Origin: Burkholderiales bacterium
GTDB lineage: Bacteria > Pseudomonadota > Gammaproteobacteria > Burkholderiales > Usitatibacteraceae
Direction of reading: 5' to 3'
Length of the DNA: 6,919 bases
Assembly: GCA_026786225.1 (NCBI GenBank)
Contig: JAJAYN010000039.1
Location: forward strand, 1-6,919
The translations under genes and the position numbers were made by a program. The notes beneath the pieces were generated by a model, which was not told where the DNA came from, ran no database searches, and saw nothing but the letters and a program-made list of their open reading frames with translations. This document shows, in pieces, positions 1-5,109 of this stretch (position 1 is the stretch's first letter; each line of letters opens with the position of its first letter).

Positions 1-197
1 GTCTTTCTGAGGGCAAGTTGCCGGCGTGCGCTGAAATGTGTTCGACGAAGGCGTTGCTGGCCGGCGATGGCGACGTCATCATGTCCATCTACAAGCAGCG
101 TGTGCAGCGCAGAGGCAAAGGTGACGAAGTTTGGGGTTGGGCGATGGCCTACAACCGGAGCGATGCGAAGCCGCAGGTCGCAGGAGCAAAAACATGA
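1..197 (+). CDS. fdhB: Formate dehydrogenase iron-sulfur (beta) subunit, C-terminal fragment
   Basis: This is the 3' end of a gene that begins before the window. The reading frame uses codons from base 3 and stops at TGA 195-197, giving 64 residues. It opens with LSEGKLPACAEMCSTKALL, which fits the last Cys-x3-Cys pair of a ferredoxin-like 4Fe-4S domain (PxCxxxCP-type, here CST in place of CPT). It continues with GDGDVIMSIYKQRVQRRG, a stretch resembling the end of FdnH/FdhB-type beta subunits. The protein would relay electrons from the molybdenum/tungsten catalytic subunit to cytochrome b. The tail after the cluster is short and hydrophilic (ending in VAGAKT), with no C-terminal membrane anchor like that of E. 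coli FdnH, so membrane attachment would depend on the gamma subunit. The stop overlaps the next start (ATGA). Identification rests on the motif and on the adjacent gamma subunit; the catalytic subunit is not in view. Confidence 0.8.
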   Translation, partial: LSEGKLPACAEMCSTKALLAGDGDVIMSIYKQRVQRRGKGDEVWGWAMAYNRSDAKPQVAGAKT

Positions 198-424
198 TGG
201 CTCGGGTATTTTTGAGATACGGTGCCTGCACGGCATTGGTCTTGGGGCTCGTGGCTTGCGGTGAAACTGACCAGACGGCCAAAACGGAAAAAGTTTATGC
301 CGGCAAGAAGGACGAGCGCGCCTACGAAAACAAGTTGTTCGGCAACGACAAGAAAAAGTGGGAAGCGACCATGGCTGCGCGTACCAAGCCGCAGAACGAG
401 TACCTGCGTACGGACAGCAAATGA
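194..424 (+). CDS. Small lipoprotein of the formate dehydrogenase operon
   Basis: This encodes a 76-residue predicted lipoprotein. It starts with tandem Met codons at 194 and 197. The first overlaps the fdhB stop (ATGA) and has an AGGAG ribosome site at 182-186, 7 nt upstream, which favours 194 and suggests translational coupling. The N-terminus has a basic start (MMARVFLR), a hydrophobic stretch and a lipobox LVAC, with lipidated Cys22. The mature part is small, charged and lysine-rich, with no recognisable domain; the segment around residues 40-72 (ENKLFGNDKKKWEATMAART) looks helical. It lies between the FeS and cytochrome b subunits, so it may help assemble or anchor the complex at the membrane. 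That role is inferred from position only. An upstream in-frame ATG at 131 lies inside fdhB and would bury the signal peptide, so I rejected it. Confidence 0.75.
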   Translation: MMARVFLRYGACTALVLGLVACGETDQTAKTEKVYAGKKDERAYENKLFGNDKKKWEATMAARTKPQNEYLRTDSK

Positions 425-456
425 GTCACTTCTCAAAGCCAACGGAGAACACTGAA

Positions 457-1557
457 ATGACATCAACCATCGCGACTCAATTCTGGCGCACGCTTGGGGC
501 CGCCCTGCTGTTCGCTTTACCCCTGCTGAATGCCAGTGCGCAGGCTCCGGCTGCGTCACCTCCAGCAGCGCCAGCCCCGGCTGCTACGGCACCGGTGGTA
601 GCACCTCTAGAGGCTGCCAAACCAGCACCCGAATTGGCGCCGGGTAGCACGGCTAAACCGGGTTGGAACGTCCCGCCTAAATGGGCTGATGTGGAGCAGA
701 AAGCGCAGTATGCGTCTGTTGCAGGGCGAGAAACAAACGTACTCATCGAAGACGCTGGACGCGAATGGCGTGTACTTCGAAACGGCCCGCTGACGTTTTA
801 TGGCGGCATTGCCATTCTGGTCGTGCCGGCCATGCTGTTTCTGTTTTTTGTGACGAAAGGGCAGATCAAGTTGCAGGGCCAGCCCACCGGACGCCTGATC
901 GAGAGATTCAACAGTGCTGAACGCGTTGCGCATTGGACCATGGCGCTCAGCTTTGTGGCGCTGGCGCTGACAGGGCTTGCACTGTTGTTCGGCAAATACG
1001 TCTTATTGCCCTTGCTGGGGGCGGGCGCTTTTTCAGGCATCGCGGATGCTGCCAAAGTGATTCACAATTTTGTCGGACCGTTGTTCATGTTCAGTCTGGT
1101 CGTTTTCATCGTCTTGTACATTCGCGACAACATCTGGCGCGCCTACGACATGGCGTGGATCGGCAAGTTTGGCGGGATACTATCGGGGGAGCATGTTCCT
1201 TCGGGCAGATTCAACGCGGGTGAAAAAGTCTGGTTCTGGATCGGTGTGGTCTTTCTGGGCATCGTCATCAGTGTGTCGGGTGCCATCCTGCTGTTTCCCA
1301 ACTGGAATACGTCGCGCGAAATCATGGGAGGAGCCAATCTGGTACATGCCGCAGTCGGCTGTTTGTTCATAGCGATGTCTTTTGCGCACATCTATCTGGG
1401 TACCGTCGGTATGGCAGGCGCATACAAAGCCATGCGCGAAGGTACCGTCGATGAAGAGTGGGCCAAGGAGCATCACGAGATCTGGTACGACGAAGTCAAG
1501 GCGGGAAAGCGTGATCAAAAAATGGTTGGGGTTGCTCATCCGGCCGCTGGCGATTAA
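457..1557 (+). CDS. fdhC: Formate dehydrogenase cytochrome b (gamma) subunit
   Basis: This 366-residue membrane subunit accepts electrons from the FeS subunit and reduces quinone. Residues 1-30 form a signal peptide ending in ASAQA. A Pro/Ala-rich linker spans about 31-70. A hydrophobic segment (about 111-132) precedes the FdnI-like core. Core helices lie near 157-178, 203-222, 257-280 and 296-320. Candidate heme b ligands are His159 (AERVAHW), His203 (VIHNF), His297 (LVHAAVG) and His311 (FAHIYLG). The last pair is spaced by 14, as in the E. coli FdnI pair. The protein is longer than FdnI/FdoI because of the N-terminal extension. The chosen ATG has GGAG at 444-447. An alternative ATG at 421 overlaps the preceding stop (ATGA) and would add 12 residues ahead of the signal peptide. 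Other names for this family are fdoI and fdnI. The next gene starts 12 bp downstream, so the operon continues. Confidence 0.88.
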   Translation: MTSTIATQFWRTLGAALLFALPLLNASAQAPAASPPAAPAPAATAPVVAPLEAAKPAPELAPGSTAKPGWNVPPKWADVEQKAQYASVAGRETNVLIEDAGREWRVLRNGPLTFYGGIAILVVPAMLFLFFVTKGQIKLQGQPTGRLIERFNSAERVAHWTMALSFVALALTGLALLFGKYVLLPLLGAGAFSGIADAAKVIHNFVGPLFMFSLVVFIVLYIRDNIWRAYDMAWIGKFGGILSGEHVPSGRFNAGEKVWFWIGVVFLGIVISVSGAILLFPNWNTSREIMGGANLVHAAVGCLFIAMSFAHIYLGTVGMAGAYKAMREGTVDEEWAKEHHEIWYDEVKAGKRDQKMVGVAHPAAGD

Positions 1558-1569
1558 GGAGCAGAGACG

Positions 1570-1929
1570 ATGAACTTCAAACATTTGTTCGCTTGTCTGG
1601 TGGTCACATGTATTAGTGCCAGCGCATTTGCCAAACTGCCCCCGCCAAAGCCTGTGCCACCGCTTGACCCGGTCGCTGCGGCGGCGAAGGTAGAAAAAGA
1701 CAAACCGGCTGCCGAAAAAGCCAAGGCGCTGCAGGCTGGTGCCGAGGATCGCGCCGTGAAGAATTTTCAGGCGAACATGAAAAAGGCTGGAAAGCCTGTT
1801 CCAAAACCCACGCCAATTGTTGTAGCTGCAGCTCCTGGTGCTGCACCCGTGCTTCCCTTGCCGGGGGCGAAAGCCGTTGCCCCGGCCAAGGATGTTAAAG
1901 CGCCTGCATCTCCTCCGAAAAAAACGTAA
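1570..1929 (+). CDS. Exported Pro/Ala/Lys-rich small protein, unknown function
   Basis: This encodes 119 residues. The N-terminus is a clear signal peptide (MNFKHLFACLVVTCISASAFA), with likely cleavage after Ala21, leaving a mature protein that begins KLPPPKP. The body has a proline-rich start (residues 22-35), an Ala/Lys/Glu charged helix-like part (36-75, including KDKPAAEKAKALQ and VKNFQANMKKAGK) and a low-complexity Pro/Ala/Lys tail (76-119). There is no enzymatic motif and no Cys in the mature protein. Composition of this kind is often labelled TolA-like, but no TolA domain is visible. The ribosome site AAGGAG (1556-1561) overlaps the stop of the gamma subunit gene, so it is almost certainly co-transcribed with formate dehydrogenase. 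A periplasmic role linked to that complex is inference from position. The start is secure. Confidence 0.75.
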   Translation: MNFKHLFACLVVTCISASAFAKLPPPKPVPPLDPVAAAAKVEKDKPAAEKAKALQAGAEDRAVKNFQANMKKAGKPVPKPTPIVVAAAPGAAPVLPLPGAKAVAPAKDVKAPASPPKKT

Positions 1930-1937
1930 TCAAAGTG

Positions 1938-1953
1938 AAAACAGCAGTTTTTT
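1938..1953 (+). other. Weak A/T-rich hairpin with T run before sodC
   Basis: AAAAC (1938-1942) and GTTTT (1947-1951) can pair around a 4-nt loop, followed by two further T residues. The stem is only five mostly A-T pairs, so at best it is a leaky terminator at the end of the fdh operon. It is listed because it is the only terminator-like element between the fdh genes and sodC. Confidence 0.25.
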
Positions 1954-1970
1954 AATCCAAGGCGACCATC

Positions 1971-2489
1971 GTGAATAAAGCAATTGCTAGTTTATTGGCT
2001 CCCCTCGTACTGGCTGGCTGCGCCACGATGGGTGCATCGGGCCCGGTTGCAGTTGCAAAGCTTGAGGCCACCAAAGGCAACACCACCTCTGGCACAGTCA
2101 CCTTCACGCAGGCAGGTGACAAAGTTCGCGTCGAGGCAAATGTCAGCGGATTGAAGCCAAATGCCGAGCACGGATTTCACGTGCACGAAAAAGGCGATTG
2201 CAGTTCCGGTGACGGCATGAGCACCGGTGGACACTTCAATCCACTTGGTAAGGCGCACGGCGCGCATGGCGGCGCGGAGCATCACGCTGGCGATCTGCCT
2301 TCGCTAAAATCCGATGCGGCGGGCAATGCGAAATTTTCAGTGCTCGTCGATATCATTACCGTATCCCCGAGTGCGACGAGTGTGGTCGGTCGGGGCATGA
2401 TCGTGCATCGCGACCCTGATGATTACAAAACGCAGCCCACGGGTAATGCCGGTCCGCGTATCGCCTGTGCTGTTATCGCCGCAAGCTAG
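1971..2489 (+). CDS. sodC: Superoxide dismutase [Cu-Zn], lipoprotein type
   Basis: This 172-residue protein converts superoxide to peroxide and oxygen outside the cytoplasm. It starts with GTG, with AAGG at 1959-1962 placed 8 nt upstream. The signal sequence ends in a lipobox LAGC (Cys17), so it is probably lipid-anchored in the envelope. By comparison with eukaryotic SOD1, the copper ligands are His70 and His72 (GFHVHEKGD), His88 and His146 (IVHRDPDD). The zinc ligands are the bridging His88, His96, His105 and Asp108, with the expected 8-, 9- and 3-residue spacing. Cys77 and Cys166 would form the conserved disulfide, and Arg163 (GNAGPRIAC) is the active-site arginine. All key residues are present, so the enzyme should be active. 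The gene begins 41 bp after the fdh-operon small gene with no strong terminator between, so read-through from the fdh operon is possible. A strong terminator follows. Confidence 0.95.
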   Translation: MNKAIASLLAPLVLAGCATMGASGPVAVAKLEATKGNTTSGTVTFTQAGDKVRVEANVSGLKPNAEHGFHVHEKGDCSSGDGMSTGGHFNPLGKAHGAHGGAEHHAGDLPSLKSDAAGNAKFSVLVDIITVSPSATSVVGRGMIVHRDPDDYKTQPTGNAGPRIACAVIAAS

Positions 2490-2531
2490 CTAAAACATTT
2501 TGTTCGCATAGCGTATATCTGAAGCGCCTCG

Positions 2532-2621
2532 CTACCCCAGGTTGACGTGGGCGAGTCGGGACGGCAAAGTTTGGCAAAAATGGACACGGCAGGTGTCCGT
2601 TTTTGTCTTACTCGCCGGTAG
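2532..2621 (+). other. Nested complementary segments enclosing the sodC terminator
   Basis: Two additional pairings enclose the terminator hairpin. GGCGAGT (2550-2556) is complementary to ACTCGCC (2610-2616), and CTACC (2532-2536) to GGTAG (2617-2621). On the 3' side the two arms are directly contiguous; on the 5' side they are separated by 13 nt. Together with the terminator stem this could form a long folded RNA in the sodC 3' untranslated region. No known RNA family is recognised. No ORF here looks like a gene. Confidence 0.4.
2576..2604 (+). terminator. Rho-independent terminator after sodC, possibly bidirectional
   Basis: GGACAC (2582-2587) pairs perfectly with GTGTCC (2593-2598) around a 5-nt loop. 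The stem extends through a T-G wobble into AAAAA (2576-2580) against TTTTT (2600-2604). The T run follows the GC stem on the + strand, and the A run in front becomes a T run on the other strand. It could therefore stop transcription from either side. It lies about 87 bp after the sodC stop. Confidence 0.8.
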
Positions 2622-2632
2622 GCAAAAAGACC

Positions 2633-2652
2633 ATTCCACTGCGCCGTGGAAT
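2633..2652. repeat. Perfect inverted repeat upstream of sodB
   Basis: ATTCCAC (2633-2639) and GTGGAAT (2646-2652) form a perfect 7-bp inverted repeat with a 6-nt centre, TGCGCC. It lies about 100 bp upstream of the sodB start, between the sodC terminator and the probable sodB promoter. It has no T run, so it is not a terminator. It could be a regulator binding site or an RNA hairpin, and the sequence alone does not decide. Confidence 0.45.
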
Positions 2653-2691
2653 ACGCGAAAATAGTGTGTTGTAGATTTTTACCGACCCAAC

Positions 2692-2715
2692 TTGACACAA
2701 ATTCCTGCACATAAT
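2692..2715 (+). promoter_or_regulatory. sodB: Possible sodB promoter elements
   Basis: A perfect -35 hexamer TTGACA occurs at 2692-2697 and a good -10 match CATAAT at 2710-2715. They are only 12 nt apart, too close to act together as a standard sigma-70 promoter. Either one is fortuitous, or the -10 is a poorer hexamer about 17 nt downstream of TTGACA (near 2715-2720). A promoter somewhere here is expected because sodB follows a strong terminator. Confidence 0.35.
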
Positions 2716-2750
2716 TAGTCCAATTTTCATTTCTTCAATACGGAGTTGCC

Positions 2751-3347
2751 ATGACTGTTTTTGCCCAAGTAGCACTGCCCTACGCCAAAGATGCCCTCGC
2801 ACCGCATGTTTCTGCCGAGACTATCGATTTTCACTACGGCAAGCATCATGCGACCTATGTGACCAATCTCAACAATCTTGCCAAGGGTACCGAGTTTGAA
2901 AATCTGACGCTTGAGGAAGTGGTAAAAAAAGCGCCTGCAGGTCCGATATTCAATAATGCGGCGCAAATCTGGAATCATGATTTCTATTTTCTGGGCTTCA
3001 AACCCGCGAGTGCGGGTGGCGGTGGAAAACCCTCCGGCGCGCTTGCTGATGCAATCGACAAGCAATTTGGTTCATTCGAAGAGTTCCAGAAACAATTCGA
3101 CGCCAAGGCGGCTGGCACGTTTGGATCGGGCTGGGCATGGCTTTGCAAAAAGGCTGACGGCTCACTGTCGCTGGAAAGCACCAGCAACGCGGCAACGCCA
3201 CTCACGCAGGGGATGACACCACTGTTGACCTGCGATGTCTGGGAGCACGCCTATTACATCGACTATCGCAACAGTCGGCCAAACTATCTCAAGGGCTACT
3301 GGGCGATCGTCAACTGGGACTTTGTGGCGGCAAATTTTGCCACGTAA
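2751..3347 (+). CDS. sodB: Superoxide dismutase [Fe]
   Basis: This 198-residue cytoplasmic enzyme dismutates superoxide. It is strongly similar to E. coli SodB along its length: ALPYAKDALAPH near the start, then HYGKHHATYVTNLNNL, and WEHAYYIDYRNSRP near the end. Metal ligands are His28, His76 (QIWNHDF), Asp162 and His166 (DVWEH). Gln72 in NNAAQIWNH sits where Fe-type enzymes carry their active-site glutamine, which points to iron rather than manganese. No signal peptide is present. The start has GGAG at 2742-2745, 5 nt upstream. Compared with E. coli SodB there is a short Gly-rich insertion near residues 86-94 (ASAGGGGKP). It is transcribed alone: a strong terminator precedes its promoter region and another follows. 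The neighbouring sodC would cover the envelope while this enzyme covers the cytoplasm. Confidence 0.96.
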   Translation: MTVFAQVALPYAKDALAPHVSAETIDFHYGKHHATYVTNLNNLAKGTEFENLTLEEVVKKAPAGPIFNNAAQIWNHDFYFLGFKPASAGGGGKPSGALADAIDKQFGSFEEFQKQFDAKAAGTFGSGWAWLCKKADGSLSLESTSNAATPLTQGMTPLLTCDVWEHAYYIDYRNSRPNYLKGYWAIVNWDFVAANFAT

Positions 3348-3373
3348 GTAAGTCGAGACGGTTGTACCGAAAC

Positions 3374-3398
3374 GGCCCATTCTCAGGATGGGCCTTTT
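3374..3398 (+). terminator. Rho-independent terminator after sodB
   Basis: GGCCCAT (3374-3380) pairs perfectly with ATGGGCC (3388-3394). One wobble and one C-G pair can extend the stem inward to a 3-nt loop. TTTT follows at 3395-3398. It lies 27 bp after the sodB stop, a standard position for intrinsic termination, and separates sodB from msrA. Confidence 0.85.
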
Positions 3399-3482
3399 CA
3401 ATGGGGGTAATTACCGACGTGCAAGGCTTTGACGCTGCGCTCGACTAAATCAGCCATTACTTGAATTGAAGAAAGTAACGCA

Positions 3483-4022
3483 ATGAAAAATATTGAAGTC
3501 GCCACTCTGGCTGGCGGTTGTTTCTGGTGTCTGGAGGCGGTGTTCGATGACCTCAAGGGCGTTGAGGATGTGGTCTCCGGCTACATGGGCGGACCGGGCG
3601 CAAACCCCAGCTATGAGGCGGTGTGCAGCGGTACCACCGGTCACGCTGAAGTTGTGCAAGTAGCGTTTGATCCTGCAATCATCTCGTACAAGCAGATATT
3701 GATGGTGTTCTTTGCGATTCATGACCCCACCACGCTTAACCGGCAGGGCAATGACGCCGGCACGCAGTATCGGTCGGCGATCTTTACCCACTCCTCTGAA
3801 CAGGTGGCTACTGCGAACGAGAGCATTGCGTACTTGGTGAGTGAAGAAATATGGGATGCTCCCATCGTCACCCAGGTCGTTGCAGCCGAAACGTTTTATC
3901 CGGCTGAGGAATATCACCAGGAGTTTTTTAAACGTAATCCTCATCAGGGTTATTGCATGGCAGTGGTGTCGCCAAAGGTGAGCAAGTTTCGCAAGAACTT
4001 CACAGCACTCCTCAAGAGCTAA
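3483..4022 (+). CDS. msrA: Peptide methionine (S)-S-oxide reductase MsrA
   Basis: This 179-residue protein reduces methionine-S-sulfoxide, free or in proteins, using thioredoxin. The catalytic motif GGCFWCLEAVF places the nucleophilic cysteine at Cys13, with a second cysteine at Cys16. Cys158 (HQGYC) near the C-terminus is the likely resolving cysteine. Other family blocks are visible: SGYMGG, SGTTGHAEVVQV, FFAIHDPTTLNRQGNDAGTQYRS and FYPAEEYHQEFF. It is a stand-alone cytoplasmic MsrA without a signal peptide or fused MsrB domain. The ribosome site is weak (GAAAG at 3471-3475). The 135-bp gap upstream contains the sodB terminator; a TTGACG at 3429-3434 could be a -35 element, but I see no convincing -10. 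Gene context with sodC and sodB suggests oxidative-stress repair. A 211-codon antisense frame across this gene is a shadow. Confidence 0.96.
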   Translation: MKNIEVATLAGGCFWCLEAVFDDLKGVEDVVSGYMGGPGANPSYEAVCSGTTGHAEVVQVAFDPAIISYKQILMVFFAIHDPTTLNRQGNDAGTQYRSAIFTHSSEQVATANESIAYLVSEEIWDAPIVTQVVAAETFYPAEEYHQEFFKRNPHQGYCMAVVSPKVSKFRKNFTALLKS

Positions 4023-4053
4023 TGCATCGGCGTAACCATTGCGTCTGAACGAT

Positions 4054-4120
4054 AAACACCAGCATTGGTGAGGCTCTTCGGGCACTTTTGGCCTGTAAAG
4101 CCCGCCAATGCTTGGGTTTT
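4054..4120 (+). terminator. Large interrupted hairpin after msrA, probable terminator
   Basis: AGCATTGG (4061-4068) pairs with CCAATGCT (4105-4112). The stem extends outward through CC/GG and AAAC/GTTT with a bulged base on each side. Inside, CGGGC (4079-4083) pairs with GCCCG (4100-4104), which is contiguous with the outer right arm, leaving a 10-nt bulge on the left. A T-rich run (TTTTAATTT) overlaps and follows the end. Its position 30-100 bp after msrA and just before the imuA promoter fits a terminator, though the large size and bulge are atypical. Confidence 0.55.
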
Positions 4121-4150
4121 AATTTCGTTTGCGAGCAAGGCATTTTCATC

Positions 4151-4179
4151 TTGCCAAAACCGTAAAACTGTATGAATAT
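4151..4179 (+). promoter_or_regulatory. imuA: Putative imuA promoter overlapping the LexA box
   Basis: TTGCCA (4151-4156) matches five of six bases of a -35 element. A 17-nt spacer leads to GAATAT (4174-4179), a weak -10 (three of six) lying inside the LexA box. Transcription from it would begin about at the imuA ATG (4186), giving a leaderless or nearly leaderless message. LexA bound at 4168-4183 would block RNA polymerase. The -10 is poor, so the exact hexamer is uncertain. Confidence 0.4.
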
Positions 4180-4183
4180 ACAG
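4168..4183. promoter_or_regulatory. LexA-binding SOS box of the imuA-imuB-dnaE2 cassette
   Basis: CTGTATGAATATACAG fits the proteobacterial LexA consensus CTG-N10-CAG with an A/T-rich centre. The symmetry extends two more bases on each side (AACTGTAT and ATACAGTT flanking a 4-nt centre). It ends 2 nt before the imuA start codon. LexA would repress the cassette, and RecA-stimulated LexA cleavage after DNA damage would release it. Confidence 0.92.
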
Positions 4184-4185
4184 TT

Positions 4186-5052
4186 ATGCAATCTCAATCT
4201 ACTGCCACTACGGTGGCTTCACCTGTCACTGACCCCCGCGTATTTCCAGGCATTTTCCGCATTGGAGATTTGGGCAGCGTTATCTCTGCGCCTGGCGGTG
4301 GCGAGATTCGCAGCGGATTCGATGCACTCGATGAAGCGTTGACCGGGCGCGGCTGGTCCCGACCGGGCCTGACTGAAATACTGTGCAATCACCTGGGCAT
4401 CGGTGAACTATCGCTGCTGATGAAGGCTCTTGGCTCGTCAGCAAACGTGGTGCATCCCGGTGATGCGATGCATATGTTGTGGGTGGTGCCACACAATCAG
4501 GCGTGGATTCCCTATGCGCCGGCACTCGTGCAATGCGGGATCAATCTCGATCATCTAGCCATTGTGCGGACAAAAAGCACCGACGACGGGCTATGGGCTG
4601 CCGAGCAGGGATTGAAGAGTGGTGCGTGCCGCAGCGTGCTATTGCGCATGAACGAGGTCTGGTGCAATCCGCTCTCGCTGCGACGTCTGCATCAGTCTGC
4701 GATGGCAGGCAACAGTATCCTGTGGCTGGTCCGTCCGCTGGAGGCTCTCAACACACCTTCGCCTGCTGGAACACGCATTTCATTGCAGCCTGAGGAGGGC
4801 GGCGTGTTGCGCCTGAATTTGATCAAACGCCGTGGCCTGCCAGCGGGAAAATCGGTTCGTCTGGTGCCGCGAACGCTTGCATGCCTTACGCGTGAACCAC
4901 GCCATGTGCGCACGCCTCAAAAGGCATCATCCATCGGTTGGCTTGATCAGATTCTGACTGACAGTCTGACGACAGCCGATGAGAGCCCGGCAAACCCCCG
5001 GCAGCGTTCACTCGCGCGTGAGCATGATTCCTTTGATCCGGCAAGAAGATGA
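4186..5052 (+). CDS. imuA: SOS mutagenesis protein ImuA (RecA/SulA-like)
   Basis: This 288-residue protein is the accessory component of the ImuA-ImuB-DnaE2 translesion complex. Family features run in order: an N-terminal segment to about 40, SGFDALDEALTGRGWSRPGLTEIL (43-66), GIGELSLLMKAL (71-82) at the place of a RecA Walker A loop, LWVVPHNQAWIPYAPAL (98-114), and LLRMNEVW and ILWLVRP strands in the core. The Walker A position has no Lys-Thr, as is usual for this family, so ATP binding by a normal P-loop is doubtful. The C-terminal 40 residues are polar and probably disordered. ATG 4186 follows the LexA box by 2 nt and has no ribosome site; a TTG at 4129 would extend the frame through the operator and is unlikely, and GTG 4213 is a weaker alternative. 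The gene heads the cassette; imuB follows after 101 bp. Confidence 0.9.
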   Translation: MQSQSTATTVASPVTDPRVFPGIFRIGDLGSVISAPGGGEIRSGFDALDEALTGRGWSRPGLTEILCNHLGIGELSLLMKALGSSANVVHPGDAMHMLWVVPHNQAWIPYAPALVQCGINLDHLAIVRTKSTDDGLWAAEQGLKSGACRSVLLRMNEVWCNPLSLRRLHQSAMAGNSILWLVRPLEALNTPSPAGTRISLQPEEGGVLRLNLIKRRGLPAGKSVRLVPRTLACLTREPRHVRTPQKASSIGWLDQILTDSLTTADESPANPRQRSLAREHDSFDPARR

Positions 5053-5065
5053 TGTCGTTTCTCAT

Positions 5066-5109
5066 GGTTCCGCAGTTCTCACTACCTCTCTTGGTAGGGA
5101 GCAAGAACC
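5066..5109 (+). other. Hairpin in the imuA-imuB gap
   Basis: CTCACTACC (5078-5086) and GGTAGGGAG (5093-5101) are complementary at eight of nine positions around a 6-nt loop. GGTTC (5066-5070) can pair with GAACC (5105-5109) outside, across an asymmetric internal loop. There is no T run, so it is not an intrinsic terminator. It sits 45 nt before the imuB start, in a gap longer than usual for this cassette, and could affect message stability or imuB translation. Confidence 0.45.

Noticed and set aside
149..559. 136-codon antisense open frame over the fdh lipoprotein
   Set aside because: It overlaps three consecutive + strand genes with good ribosome sites and a lipobox; no domain or start context supports it.
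1613..1846. Antisense frame over the Pro/Ala-rich exported protein
   Set aside because: It starts and ends within the + strand gene, which has a strong ribosome site and signal peptide; the antisense product is low-complexity only.
3429..3460. msrA promoter based on TTGACG (3429)
   Set aside because: No acceptable -10 hexamer lies 16-18 nt downstream; CATTAC is 20 nt away. Noted in the msrA entry but not called as a feature.
3450..4085. 211-codon antisense open frame over msrA
   Set aside because: The + strand gene carries full MsrA signatures (GCFWC, GTTGHAE, GTQYRS, GYC). The antisense translation shows no recognisable domain.
4040..4120. Integron attC-like site
   Set aside because: An imperfect inverted repeat is present, but the GTTRRRY/RYYYAAC core boxes are not found and no integrase or cassette gene is nearby.
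4129..4185. Upstream TTG start adding 19 residues to ImuA
   Set aside because: The extension would translate through the LexA operator and promoter region, and its sequence shows no resemblance to ImuA.
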